This document shows positions 1 through 11,601 of a DNA stretch of 64,000 nt, piece by piece. The position numbers and the translations under genes were made by a program. Below the pieces are notes generated by a model. It worked only from the letters and a program-made list of their open reading frames with translations, was not told the origin of the DNA and ran no database searches. This stretch comes from Leptodontidium sp. MPI-SDFR-AT-0119 (taxonomy: Eukaryota; Ascomycota; Leotiomycetes; Helotiales; Leptodontidiaceae): the NCBI GenBank assembly GCA_020726505.1, contig JAHLEZ010000011.1, positions 2,170,001 to 2,234,000 of the forward strand, written 5' to 3'. How positions within the stretch are numbered: the first letter of the stretch is position 1; every line of letters begins with the position of its first letter.

Positions 1-2161
1 TTCTCGATCAGCTCCATCCTCGCTTCATCTTTGAGCTCCTTGGGCCACGCGTTGTATGATGTTGAAGACAGAGTACTGTCGATCAACAACCCAATGTCGC
101 GATCGATTGCGGGTTTATAGACCGAGAGATTGATATCCCACTTCTTTGACATGGTTTCCATTTCCCGGTATGAGGCTTCGATATCTGTCTCCCTGCGACT
201 TGTCAAGAACATATGCAGGTTTTTCGGAGTATTCTGGTGAATGTCTTTCAGACACCTCAACAATAGATCTCGTTCACCGTCCATGTCCGGGCACTCGTCA
301 AGTGCATCCAGTATCACAAAGACTCTGGAAAATCCTTGAAGTGTCTCCGAGAGCGCTTTTTGCACCGTCGTGAGGTCCGGTCGATGGCCTCTCGCCTTCA
401 AATCCTCTAAAGCTTTCAGAGAGGAGGGGGTATCGGGTCGACAGCAGCATATCTGTTTGATGATGGATTCAAGCATGCCGGCAGCGGTCTGCTTTTTGTC
501 GTCGTTAAAACTGAAGTAGAAGTACGCTAGTGCAGTTTGAGGGTCTTCTCCATGAGTTTCTTTCAAGTGATTAATAACAGAAGAACTAGAGATTTTCAGC
601 ACCATCATTGATTCAGTGATCGACCAAGGTCAAGCCTTACCTCAGAACCGATTTTCCGGAACCAGCTAAGATATATCGATGTTAGTATTGGAGAGGAAAT
701 ATGATCCCTCAAGAGAACACACCTTTTCCATTGAGCCACATGAGTGTGTTAGGTGCCGTCTTCCACTTTTCAAAGTCGTCGTTATTCCGTATCAACCAAT
801 CCCCAGTGCCATGCCCTCCTTGATCGTACTTGCCTCGAGCGTTGTTGTAGTTCAGCGAAGGGTCTACGGAACTTAACCAATCAAGCAGTGTGGTGCGATC
901 TGCGTCTCGTTGTGCTGCTTCGATGGCCTTCCGCAGCTCCGAGAGATCACTGAAGCCAGACTTCATGATGTCTACCGTCTCCACGTGTCGTTTATCCAGC
1001 TTCTCAAATTCTTCTTCGATTTTCACATCACTTAGTAGATCGTAAGTGCGGCACATAGCTTCGTCCTGCCCTTCCACATCTTTCAGCAGATTTTCCCACT
1101 TGTGCCATTTCACCATGTCAGCAAGTATTCTAAGACTGCCGTTCTTGGTGAAGTAACAAACACTTGTCGCCTGGTACTTGAGAACGAGAACATAAAGTGC
1201 TTTCAGAGTGTCTCTGTATCCCTTGTGCGAGGGCAAGAAGGCGCTTCTATCGTTTTTGTCGTTGTTCGCTTCCCAGCGTTGGAAGTACAGATGCTCCTGC
1301 ATGGCGCTTCGCACAAGTACATTTGATACACTGGCAAGTCCCTTCAACAGAGCCGCCTCCTGTTCTGATGGATTGAGGAGCAGCTACGATCAATCAGCTA
1401 CATTCCTATCGTTTATGGATGTCCATCGAGTTTCGATGATGGAAATGGATGGGAGGAGTGCATACCGGGATGAAAACCATAACTCCTGCCCATCCAAACG
1501 AAGCCATGGGATTACTCTTCAGTGCATCGCCAACGTATTTGTCAGCCAATTTGATGATTCCTACCAGTGGCTTCGCAATGTCTTTCACCAGAAACTCCTC
1601 GCCGAGCGCCTTCAATTTCCAGGCGTCCTCTTTGTACTGTTCCAACTTCTTGTCCACAACGCTTTTCATCAACTCTGACCTTCCCACGATTCCACCCGAA
1701 GGACTCAAGCTTGAGGCTAATGCACCGTATACACTTTCCCGTAGTCTTGCCTCGTATCTGGTAATGAGATCTTCATCTTCAGCCCGCAGGTCTTCGTACG
1801 CCTCATTCCAGACATCTCGTATCGGTCGCAATCCAGGCTCATCGACATTATGGATATGAGTTTCGTCTGGAACAATCTCAGAAGAAGCAAAGCGGGTGCT
1901 CGACTCAGTGTTAAAATCTCCAACGGTAAGAGGAGTCCGGACTGCTGAAATGTCATTTGATACGGGTTCTGAGACCTCTCCATTATTCTGATCTGGACTC
2001 AAATCCTGACCTTCGTCCGACGGTGCAGTCTCCAGCCGCGAAGCATCAACTGTCTTGGTCTTTGATCGAAATGAGGAGAACCCCCCTTTCACTCTGTCCC
2101 TAAACCCGATTTTCCGTTTTGGCACGTGGAGTGCAGTCCCCTCGGACGGGAAGCTTGCCAT
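1..2161 (-). CDS. NACHT-domain NTPase (fungal NLR-type), partial at left edge
   Basis: Exons read as complement(<1..585, 641..665, 723..1383, 1466..2161). The introns of 55, 57 and 82 bp all have GT/AG ends, and the frame is kept throughout. The start is the ATG at 2161. Residues 1-450 resemble the NACHT N-terminal domain found in fungal NLRs: a Ser/Thr-rich lead, then a helical region containing FGWAGVMVFIPLLLNP. A Walker A loop NGKAGSGKSVL lies near residue 455 and is built across two splice junctions. Walker B RVFVILDALDECPD lies near residue 545 and is followed by LTSRRE. Proteins of this class are STAND-type signal-transducing ATPases with C-terminal repeats that trigger incompatibility or cell death. 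The C-terminal part lies outside the window, so the repeat type is unknown. The next gene upstream on the same strand is a HET gene, a possible functional partner. Family assignment is strong; the specific role is inferred. Confidence 0.88.
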
Positions 2162-2480
2162 CCGGGGAGATAATACAGCAATCAGATATGTAAACAGAGA
2201 CCAGTGGCATGAATGAATGGGATGACTTCTTTATGAAGAGTGGATGAGATTTTCACACGAGGATAGAAATACGGGGATGGGGGTCTCCGTGGGTGAGGCT
2301 GGCGGTACGTGGACGAATCATTATCCCCGAACGAGATGCTGGTTCAAACCCCAACCAAGGTGACCCCCATCGTACCCATCGGAATATTCAGTCGAGGTCC
2401 AGATCAAATGTGCGATTTTGCTCAAGTAAATTCAAGAACTTCAATTCAAATGGTCAAATGATATTATTAAAATTTCTGGT

Positions 2481-4722
2481 CTACACAATAGTAATTGTCT
2501 TTTTCTTGACTTTTGAATTCTCGACTTCAGCATATGCTTGATTTTCAAGCACCAAAAAAGCAAAAGAGTCCGGCCCAACCTCGTCCTGATTCGGCAATGG
2601 ATTCTTCCTTACTCTCACATTCCCAATACGCCGATACTCATCTTCCTTCTCTCCAGTCGATTCCACCATCAAGAAATCGGACCCGGGCAGCCCACTTCCA
2701 GGTGCTCCTTTCCAGCGGACAATCTCGAATGCTCCGTAGCTTTGGGCAGGATGCGGCTTGTGGCTCTGATACCATTCATAAATTGCAACATCAACAGTTC
2801 TTGAACTGTTGTATACTATTTTTTCGAATGGAGTAAGTTTTGGGAGGTCAGAAGGCTCTTCGGGGAACTGGTTGTCCAGTGACCAGACTGGAGGCATGGT
2901 TTTGATTGGAAAGAATCGGCCGCGAATCTTTAGTTCACCGCCTATGACTTGACCAAATGGATCGTCACCTTTCGTTACCGTGTGTACATCGATGATTTCG
3001 GCAACTTTAAGCACTGACGATGCCAGTGAATCTCGAGTCTTCCAAGTCGTAGACATGGCAGACAAGTTTCCGAGAATGCTAGCCCAACTCCAGGACGGTG
3101 CTAGGTATTCTGATGGAATTGCTACGTCAAATCGAGACGACTCGTCAGCAGGACATCTGGGATTTCTGCTCCACATTAGGCTGGGCATGAAATCCTTCTT
3201 CCAATGACCGGCAAGATATTCGTCTTTCAATACTGGCTCAAATGCGCGAGCGAGTCCTGACAGTGCTGGTAACACATCAAAGTCCTTCGTGAGAGACCGG
3301 GTCATGTATTGTTCCACAATCTCCCACCATTTGTCGTATGGACTCTCGATTGCTAGTGACTTCCACCATTCCTCGGTTTTGGGTGCACGAATGTGAAGTC
3401 TTTCTAGTAAGGTAGGTTCTGATTTTGAGACCTCCTGACGTCCTACCTGAAGCATCTTCTGAATGAACCCTTTTGATCTATACTCTTGGGTTGGCTGGGT
3501 TATTCGACCTCCTTCGTCTGCTTGATGCTCAGGGCATTCCCACATCATTTGTTGCTGCCCAAATGAGAGTGTCCTTGGAGCTAGAAGACCTTCCTGCAAT
3601 GTCCATCCCCGCGTCTGCAGCGCGCTTGTCTGCAAGGAGTGGTCCCAAAGTTCGGATCCAGATCTCAGATACACCTTTCCTGACTTCTCCTCCATTTTCC
3701 AATCAAATCCAAGTTTTGACATACCAACTTTCCGAGTCGAGAAAATACCGCTTTGAGTTGACGGCGAGTTCGCTGCTGAAATGGTGACGATTGCTCCGCT
3801 ATAAACTTCCCTCATTTTCGATGCTTCCGCCGCCCAGTCTTCGCGAGAATCTTGTTTGATGCAAAGAGCATCGATCCATATATACTTTACTCCGAGGGCG
3901 CGAGTGATAATAATCGCATCTCGAAGTGTTCTGGGGTACTTCTCCAATGGTATGCCAGACTTGAGATCCGCAACAGTCGAGTCGTTGTGAATAAAAACGG
4001 AATCTCCTCCCCAGCAGTAGCTCAAGGCAATCCAAGCTCCAGGTTTTCCGCCTGTCGTAATCAGCTTCGGAGGGGTATTCTCATCTCCAACGTCGATGAC
4101 TCTGGTAGGAAGAGGCTTTTCGATGTCGGCTTGCTCGCCGCATTTTTCATGCTCTTTCAAACACGCATTGAGCCACTCTGCGGCGACGGCCAGACACCCC
4201 TTTGACGCTGGATCTTCGTATATGGATCGTCCTAAGAGATGCAGTCCATCACTGGGTAACTCATCTAAGTGATATCAGCTAAAGTTCGGCACTCATGACG
4301 AGGAGCACACCTCGGTCAGCGAATGGTTCAAACGACGCAAGCGTGCGTGCCGTTCCATTGACCGTCTTCTGCGCTAGCGTAATATAAGGAGAACCTTGTC
4401 TCGATGCAATCCATCCACTGCATCCCAAGTAAACTTCCCCCTGGAACGTCTTGTCCAGCCATTCTTCCGTGATATCAGGCTTGTTCACAGTGTTAATCCA
4501 CGTAACCCAAAACAAACCACAGAGTTCGCATCCCCGTTCCGCTGATTGTTTGAGGCTGACGATGCCATCGTGTAGTTTGTGGTGGAATGGTATTGGCGGT
4601 CTGTAATCATTGGTATCAGAATAGAGGCGTCCAGTCAGGCCCGTTGATTGAGCATCTTGCCCCGCGGATTCGAAGAGGAGGGACCGGATATCAAAGTCTT
4701 GACATGATCTACATAGAGGCAT
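2481..4722 (-). CDS. HET-domain (heterokaryon incompatibility) protein
   Basis: Two exons, complement(2481..4264, 4311..4722), with a short 46 bp intron. Length arithmetic gives 731 aa. The N-terminus has paired cysteines (LCRSC, CELCGLFW) typical of the segment before HET. The HET core is clear: WIALSYCWGG near residue 215, LGVKYIWIDALCIKQD near 265, then AAEASKMREVYSGA and TRGWTLQEGLLAPR. HET proteins mediate cytosolic cell death after fusion of incompatible hyphae. The C-terminal half (about residues 400-731) is the variable region of the family, with WSWASILG and a lysine-rich tail. No disabling change is seen. It ends about 320 bp upstream of the NACHT gene on the same strand. Family confident; allorecognition role inferred. 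Confidence 0.9.
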
Positions 4723-6178
4723 TTTGAAATTTTTTATTTTGATAGAAATAATCTAACATATCTGAGTGTTGAAGAAAACGGACGATGCATGAATTATCTA
4801 GCGCTGACGCTGTGATGTGGCACGGATTTTAGTTTTAGGTCATCACGTGGGAATCAGTGAAACGTGATGCTCTGTGGTGCAGTTGCATGCATCGGGTAGG
4901 CGACTCAGGGGACAAGAGATCGGGGGGCTTTAGAAGGATTAATTTCTCTCTATTTTCTATTGACGAAAGTCAATGGACAATACTTTGACCCTGAAGGTAG
5001 TGTTTTGTGAACTAGCAAGCTTAACATGATTCGACTATCCGCTGATTGGTTTCATGTATGGCAAGACCAGTCAGGAAGGATGAGAAAGTGAAACGTAAGG
5101 ATGATATGCTCACTGGTTTCTATTGGTTAAGATTAGACAAAGCCAATGATATATCTCGCTTAATAGGGAAGTTCTAAGATAGTGGGGCTCGTTTATATTT
5201 GGTTCTCAAATACATGTTTTTGACTGGGGAAATTGACTAACAACTTCCAAGACGAAAGAGATCATCATAATTTTTCGCCAGATGATGAAGTCGCTGGAAT
5301 GTAGTCGCAGTTATTTGAGCCTGAACCTGTCCTCTTGGCTGTATCACAACAACAGTCTCTCCCTGTCGAAGTATTTGGACAATCATGTTGCTGTTGTTCT
5401 GTAAGCGAGGCAGCGCGATTGGATTTCGGAAGGATGAGGTTGGTATTGATGACTTTAAAAGCCAATGCGGTAAAAGCCGGGTTAGAGAAACGATTTTCAT
5501 TCAGAGTTGCAAAATGGAGGGGCATGGAGGCTGTTTCTTATGGTGGTGCTAGCTCAAATTGTTGAAGAGTGGTGGTATCAAGCGGGCAGTGAAGGCGAGA
5601 ACGAAGAACAACTATTACGTGAGACTACTTTCTGTTTTCAGACATTGCTAAACCTATTCCTGCAGAGCTCTATGATAAACTAGGCGAACGGGCGTGAAGT
5701 GTGTCACCAGGTCGCTGATGGAGGTCAGCAGAAGTGAGCAAAGTAAGCTTGGTGCAAATTAATAGCCGAAGTCGGTCCCATCAACACCTATTACATTTAC
5801 GGATTACCTACTCACAGGCGAAAGCGAGATATATTACGCTACCTGCTACAACTATGTGCAGTTCTTCCAACCTTGGCGCCAATCTGGTGTGGGAGAATAT
5901 CCAGTGGCAGCAGCCAAGGACCTACGGAATACCGTGTCGGGTAGCTTATCTAGAAAGCCTTCATCATCTTTCATTATCATGCCTCCACAGAGGAGTCAGC
6001 TATGACCCTTGCACTCATACTTGTGGATGCGCGATTCTTAGAAGAAGTGGCGTGGCTGGAAACCCACGTAAATAGTACAAAGGTTCCGTTGCGCCCAAAA
6101 ACCTTGACCACAACACAACAACAAAACCACTCGTGCTTGATTTTGTCTTGTGTATCAAACCCCATCACATATTTCAAG
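4723..6178. other. Intergenic region, no supported gene
   Basis: About 1.45 kb between a minus-strand HET gene and a plus-strand membrane-protein gene, so it should hold both promoters. An 87-codon minus ORF (5237-5500) with a Gln-rich stretch matches nothing recognised and has no splice partners. No repeats or RNA genes are evident. Confidence 0.5.
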
Positions 6179-7542
6179 ATGGAAAACATTCCAAACTACG
6201 CTCCGAGTTGCCAAACTGCTCGAGCCGCTGACTATTATGGGCTTGGCGTTCGGCTGGGCATCTACTTCACTTGGCTGCAAACCTACATCGCCAACGCACT
6301 CCTGTCCTCCGAGATTTCTGGAGCTGCGGACACCAATACAATCTTCCTACTCGTTCTATTGATTGCCATGATCAAATGCAGCAGTACCCATATGCTGGAG
6401 CAAATCGACGGCCTGATCCTCATGCACCTCAGCGGTGGATTCGTATTTGGCACTTTCAGCATTTGGGGCTATCGCACACGACACTACGTGGAAAACGGAC
6501 CGAAAGCAATACGATTCTTCGGTGGCTTTGGTACGCACTCAAGACTCATCGTCAGTCTTGCCGTCAGTATATATGGTCTCTGGTACTGGTTATATGCGGT
6601 CACTGGGGGGCTTGTGGCGACCGGAAGTGCTGAAGAAATTGGGGACCTGACAGTCTCTCCTCCCAACTCACCAGAATGTGCCATACTTTTTACATTTATG
6701 TTTGGGAAAGTCAGGGCCGATGGTGGTATTCGCACTTTCTATATTGTCGTCTGCACGGCCTGCATATTTTATTTCGGAACGATGCTCTTGGCATCTACCG
6801 TCGCTGGCTGGGCCAGAATGAACAAGATGGTCAAGCTATACAGACAGCAGCGATGGGCAGACACAACTCGGTTGAGATTCGCAACTGGACTGAAGTATCG
6901 AGAGTGAGTGACACAATCCCAGAAAACGTATCGCCACACTAACATGCACGATGCAGGCTCGAAATCATCTTCAAGACTCTTCGCATCTTGAACTTCCTCT
7001 GGCTCATCTACTCCGCCCTTCTGATTGAGTTCTCCCTGAACTTCAATAACGCTACTGCGGTCCTAAGGGGTAGGGATAATGGGAATGAGTTGCACCTGCC
7101 CGCTCAACTGCTTCCACTCTTGATTGGTACATTCGGTCTGGTACGGGTTCTATACCTCGTGGTTCGGTCCAAACGGTCACCCGAAGACACGGAGCCTTCC
7201 TTGCCGGACACATATTCTCCAAAAAGATCGCGTACTCTGAAGGTTCGAAACTTGTTGCTGGCATTCTCACCAGCGATGTTAAGAGACTCGACAATCACTA
7301 AATATGATCCTGACGAAGTCGACGAATTGGAGAGAGGGCGACCATGGCACGTTCGCTATCTGGTCGCTTGGCTACCATGGCTTAGTATACTGAAGTATTT
7401 CAAAGATAATCCCAAGGTGATGAAGGGGGAAAGATTGAGTTACCGGAGCTATCAAAGTGGACTCTCGCAGGAATATCAAATGGTTGACCTAGCGCAGCCG
7501 CCTAAGTTGGGGGAAAGAAAACATGGAAATGCCGATCAGTAA
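6179..7542 (+). CDS. Polytopic membrane protein of unknown function
   Basis: Two exons, 6179..6903 and 6957..7542, with a 53 bp GTGAGT/CAG intron; 436 aa. The chosen ATG (MENIPNY) is the first that gives a compact soluble N-terminus; the open frame extends farther upstream without recognisable sequence. At least six hydrophobic segments can be seen, for example LGIYFTWLQTYIANALL, TIFLLVLLIAMIKC, LIVSLAVSIYGLWYWLYAV, FYIVVCTACIFYFGTMLLA and LNFLWLIYSALLIEFSLNF. A charged cytoplasmic-like C-tail follows. The PNY/YGLGVR opening resembles lineage-specific fungal membrane proteins with no assigned role. I do not recognise a transporter or receptor signature. It is likely a real expressed gene, because the splice joins two membrane-protein halves cleanly. 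Confidence 0.75.
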
Positions 7543-8006
7543 TATATCTAAGAGGACGTGGTCAAATTATGAATCGTAGCTTTCAGTTCACATTGATGGA
7601 CTCGGAGAATTCATAGAAGAATTGAATTGTTTTCCCTTCCTGAACGAAGGATGACTCGGTGTCTGTCAAAATAAGCGAGTCCCTGGACTGTCCTGACACG
7701 ACTTCAACAAAAGATTGTAATCATATTTTATTAGATTCGTGAGTCGACACAGCGTCGATCAAAGGAATTTCCCTGCGAAATCCAGTGTACCGAGAAACTG
7801 TACAGCTCTTCTGAATCTTCCACCATGCATAAGACTTATATCTCATTGCCGTTGTGTTGGGGTCGTTCCTGGTTTTGAGAAAGCGCCAGGCTCATGAGAG
7901 CTCCACCAAATCTCTAGCACACTATTCTGGCACCTAGCCCACAGTTCCCGGAAGTGGTACCCAGAGCCCAATTACAACTAGGTGTGTTACATGATCCTCC
8001 ATCTTT
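7543..8006. other. Intergenic region, nothing recognised
   Basis: About 460 bp downstream of the membrane-protein gene. No coding signal, repeat or RNA structure was recognised. Confidence 0.5.
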
Positions 8007-8291
8007 TCATGAGCAGACCTGAACCGGGGCAAACTTTTGAAACAGACATCCTCCAGATGGATAACTGTAGTGAATAAGGCCCTCATAGCATACCTTTTGA
8101 TAGTTATTGTTGGCCATATCCTGTAGTGAGCTGCGAGCTGCCTGCTGCATGTCGGGAATATATGGCCAGTTGCCGTCGCTTAACATCTGGGTAATGGACT
8201 GGGAGTAGAATATGTTTGACTCGAAATGATTGTCCGGTGTGTTGTTTCCTCCGATGTTTGTAGATGCTCCAACCGATGGACCATCATACAT
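8007..8291 (-). CDS. Small hypothetical protein (weak)
   Basis: A 94-codon ATG ORF on the minus strand containing a plausible 60 bp intron (8034..8093, GTATGC...AAAAG). If spliced, the product is 74 aa. The sequence is polar and Asn/Gln-rich (NIGGNNTPDN, MANNNYQ). It has no recognised domain, signal peptide or membrane segment. It could be the last exon of a longer gene or non-coding. It is kept because the splice signals and frame are consistent, but support is slight. Confidence 0.25.
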   Translation of the reverse strand: MYDGPSVGASTNIGGNNTPDNHFESNIFYSQSITQMLSDGNWPYIPDMQQAARSSLQDMANNNYQKVCYEGLIHYSYPSGGCLFQKFAPVQVCS

Positions 8292-9294
8292 CTTGACGTC
8301 AGATGATGTAGAGCTTAAAACGGATGGATTGAATAAAGCAAACCTTTGATCAGCACATGTCCAGCTTCATACCTCTTTTCTTTTCCCACAAATCTTTTCT
8401 TGCGGCTATTTTCCTCTGCCTGCCTTCAGAAGGAAGCCATTGCAAGAGACGGTGAGTTAGATACTCCCTGCCCTAGTAGGTTTAATCCCATGGATAAGTG
8501 AGCATCTTCGGCGGCTATTGAGCGCGAAGGCAAATGTCGTCTGCAATGCAGTGACTTTGGCTCTTTGAGGGAAGTCCTACCGGCACGTCAGTCTCATGCC
8601 GGCACGGGGGGTAAAGAACTGCCCGAGATTCAATATCCATCTCGTCCAAACTCATTATGGTTCCTCATGAGATGACCAATATTGCCTTAAATCCCTGGTC
8701 TGCAGATGGATCTTCCCCACTACACACTTATCCAACAAACTCGTCACTATTACTGTCGTATAGCCCTATTTGGATTCTACTTCTTTTATTTAATGGTCTG
8801 CAAATGGGGCTATTTACTCTCAGGGAAAAGGGATTTACTGGTTCGTCAGACAGGCCTGTAGTGGAGAGGACCCTTTGTAGACCATTGAAAATAATGGGAG
8901 GAGTGAAGAGAGGGAGGACTGAGATCACCCTCCCGAAAAAGGGTACTTCGGCATCACTTTGAGTTGCTTTGCGGGTCACTGGGACGAGCCGCTGCCGAGA
9001 TGATCAGAATAAGCGTTGTCGAGAGTTCTGATCCACATTGTTGGCGCCATTTGCGAATTTACTAGGATCTCATACTTCATGCATCTGCTGTGGACCTGGC
9101 ACTGACTCGTCAACTCAACCCCGAGAGTGCCGCTGATATCACTTTTGCCCGTCCGTCCAACCTCGCTCAACAATTGGAGACGCCGCCTCAAATTTTTCTC
9201 ACCAGGCTCCCACCTAGAGTTCTCCTTACCACGAACGAATCGAGGGTCTTGGACCTAACTACGACCGACTGCGGAACCTATCAAAGTACGAATC
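8292..9294. other. Intergenic region with an imperfect hairpin
   Basis: About 1 kb without a supported gene. It contains inverted arms at 8789-8804 and 8874-8890 (AATGGTCTGCAAA against its near reverse complement) about 100 bp apart. A related direct copy TGGTCTGCAGATGG lies near 8698. A plus-strand 101-codon ORF (8657-8962) overlaps this structure and shows no recognisable protein sequence. Confidence 0.4.
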
Positions 9295-10590
9295 ATGGAC
9301 CCCTTTTCAAGAATTCCGAGCCCCGTGCTTCTATCTATACTCAAACTTATCCCGGATGTCTCATCCCTTCGAAACCTCGATAAGGCCTCGCATACAGTCG
9401 CTTCGCTGTTTGACGAGCTAGGCACAGAAATTCTCCAAGACGTGATATCCTCGAGCATTCCGGATTCGGTTCAACGCTTGATAAGTACGGTGGTCATCAG
9501 ACGTTCTCGCACAGTCACGTCAACATAGCTAGAAGACTTTCGGGCAAAATTTGTTCGGTATAACAATCTGGCCGACAAGCCGGGTGAATATCATCAGTGC
9601 GAGACCAGGGAGCGTCCATGGCCGCTTTGCTATCCCGAATTTTGTGAGAAGTGCAGTAGAAACCGTCCACCATTCAACATCGATGCGACGCCTTCTATTT
9701 TGCGTGGTATCATGGACTCCATGTGTCGCATAGAATGTCTAGCAATAAGATCCTTGGACTTTTTAATTGATCGGTGCATGGCTCTCGAGATTTTGGAGCC
9801 CCCAGTGGAGTTTCGATATATCGCATTACCACGCATGGGAAGATGCCCACAACCCAGGCTCATTGGACAGAGAGTCAAGCAACAAAATTCAGGACCTCCG
9901 TCATGGGTCGAATTGCAAAATGCCATACGCTGTTTCTGGCGTTTGCAGTTGTATTTTGACTTGCAAATTGCTGCTTCTAGCTCGCACTTGAACTGGTCGG
10001 CTTACGATCAAGAACAACTAGGACGCTTGGGAATTGCAAGTTTTTGGAAAGTATGCGAGGACGATCAAGATTTTCTGGAAGGAGAGTTGGCAACCGTTGT
10101 CGCGTATCTTGCAGAACAGTTTCCGCATAATTCAGTTCAACTTGGGCATTTGTCGAGGTCTGTGCAGCTGCTTGAACCTCCCATTTGCACAACCAGATCT
10201 GCGAAATCTGAAGAGTTGTCAAAGAAACCCTGCTGTAGGGACTACGGCAAATTGAACAAGGCGACAGAGGGATTTAGGATCGCCCTGATGGACACTTTGA
10301 GAAGTGATTCTCCACTGAGATACACGGATAGGAGCAGATTTCGGAACTGTGGCTTCTTTCTGTTCGATGCCGAGAGAATGGCTACTCTGGGTTTTATGCA
10401 CTGGACAAGTACCAGTGAACATCCTTTGAGACAGGACCTGGTGATGAGCATGTCAAACAGAAGGTATCGATGGGAAAGCATTCTATCTGATGAAGAGCTA
10501 AAAGCAATCGAGCATCAAAGACTTGCGGAGTTCCCAGAGCATTTGAGTGCGTTTGGCTGTCGGAAGAAAGTAACCTATTGGGCGACTTGA
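9295..10590 (+). CDS. F-box-like protein
   Basis: The start ATG opens MDPFSRIPSPVLLSILKLIPDVSSLRNL, a typical fungal F-box (residues 5-45) that would recruit Skp1 of an SCF ubiquitin ligase. The frame is continuous from 9295 to 10590 except for one TAG at 9526-9528. The TAG can be removed by a 48 bp intron (9485..9532, GTACGG...GCTAG) that keeps the same frame, giving 415 aa. The remainder is the substrate-side region common in Leotiomycete F-box proteins: a Cys-rich patch (CYPEFCEKCSRN), a middle segment around SWVELQNAIRCFWRLQLYFDL and a C-terminus ending KVTYWAT. If that intron is not used, the gene is interrupted after 77 codons. Family likely; integrity is less certain. Confidence 0.65.
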
Positions 10591-10665
10591 CAATATGTCA
10601 GGGACTATCATTTCCTACACAGGCACCACGTATGTGCTGTTGTGTCTTCATTCCGGAATAGATGA

Positions 10666-11324
10666 ATGTTTTCTTGGGTCTACAGAAACGAGACTCTGAC
10701 GATGCTCTTCAGTTTCCGCGCAGCTAAGTCTGAATTCTATATCCATAGTCACTACCATTGGCGGAAAGCCAGTAGCCATCTTTCCGGGGGCTACGCATAC
10801 CGCAGCGCTCGCTACTCCTTCGCGGACGACAGTAACGATCAATGTTCCTTCAACAACAGCTACAGTTACCATTGTGACAGTGACCATTCTGAAAGCACGC
10901 CCACTCCATCAACGGGTGTAGCTGTCGCTGTCTATACATCATGTAAGACTGCTGGGGAAACAGCTTGCTCATACAAGTGGGAAGTGTTTACTCAAAAGAT
11001 TCCCAGCTACGACTTTGCGGGCTGCTCAACGAAAGCGCAATATATACCAGCACGGCAACCTCCAAATGGGGGGTAACAGGTATTCCCAGATTGGGGCCGT
11101 TCAGTTTTGGGAATGGGAAAAATTGCTATTACCAGGGAGTGCAGCAAGGCCTCACCTGTGACTCAAAGGCGGTTGCAGGAGACTCGTGGACGTGGGTTAA
11201 TTGTTACAAAAATGGTGTCCCAGATCAGGGAAATTGTGTAGGACAGGATGTCACCTGCGATACAGCTGGAAAGATTGAGTACAATGCGTTGCCTATGGCT
11301 GGTGGTAGGGGAGGATTGTATTGA
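10666..11324 (+). pseudogene. Decayed secreted/surface protein gene
   Basis: Coding-like sequence passes through three frames. About 10735-10890 reads VTTIGGKPVAIFPGATHT and then a Thr/Val-rich linker of the kind found in fungal cell-wall proteins. Next, about 10890-11035 reads TSCKTAGETACSYKWEVFTQKIPSYDF. Finally, 11036-11324 reads WGVTGIPRLGPFSFGNGKNCYYQGVQQGLTC and ends GRGGLY-stop. No GT-AG intron explains either frame change, and no signal peptide can be joined to the front because stops intervene. I interpret this as a frameshifted remnant of a small cysteine-containing secreted protein. A short undetected intron at one junction is possible. Confidence 0.45.
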
Positions 11325-11601
11325 TCGAAGAACAAGTGCATGGCAAATGATGTCCAAACATCCTGTATTGGTCCTCAGACACATTGCAATTTCAACCCGA
11401 CTTGATATACGAAAGTTCTCTGTGACTTGCGCTTTTTGGAAGTTGATTTTTTAGATCTGCTATCTGCAGTCCTATCAGCCCCGATTTTCCGCTCGCTTAA
11501 ATCACAAGCTGTCAACAAGGGCAGTGCAAAGCCAGTTTGTGGCATGTGTAGCTCACAGGATCACAAGCACCATTATTATGCCTGATTTACAAAGTTTAGA
11601 C
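11325..11601. other. Intergenic, no gene seen
   Basis: Short convergent gap between the decayed secreted-protein gene and the 3' end of the transcription-factor gene. No feature recognised. Confidence 0.4.

Noticed and set aside
709..1678. Long ORFs on the plus strand opposite the NACHT gene
   Set aside because: They are antisense shadows of well-supported coding exons.
2281..2366. tRNA-like sequence with a GGTTCAAACCCC B-box and a loose A-box
   Set aside because: The acceptor arms pair at 6 of 7 positions, but no convincing anticodon stem or T-stem forms. Probably chance or a tRNA-derived relic.
5237..5525. Two overlapping minus-strand ORFs of about 87 codons
   Set aside because: No domain, no splice partners, and Gln-rich composition compatible with chance.
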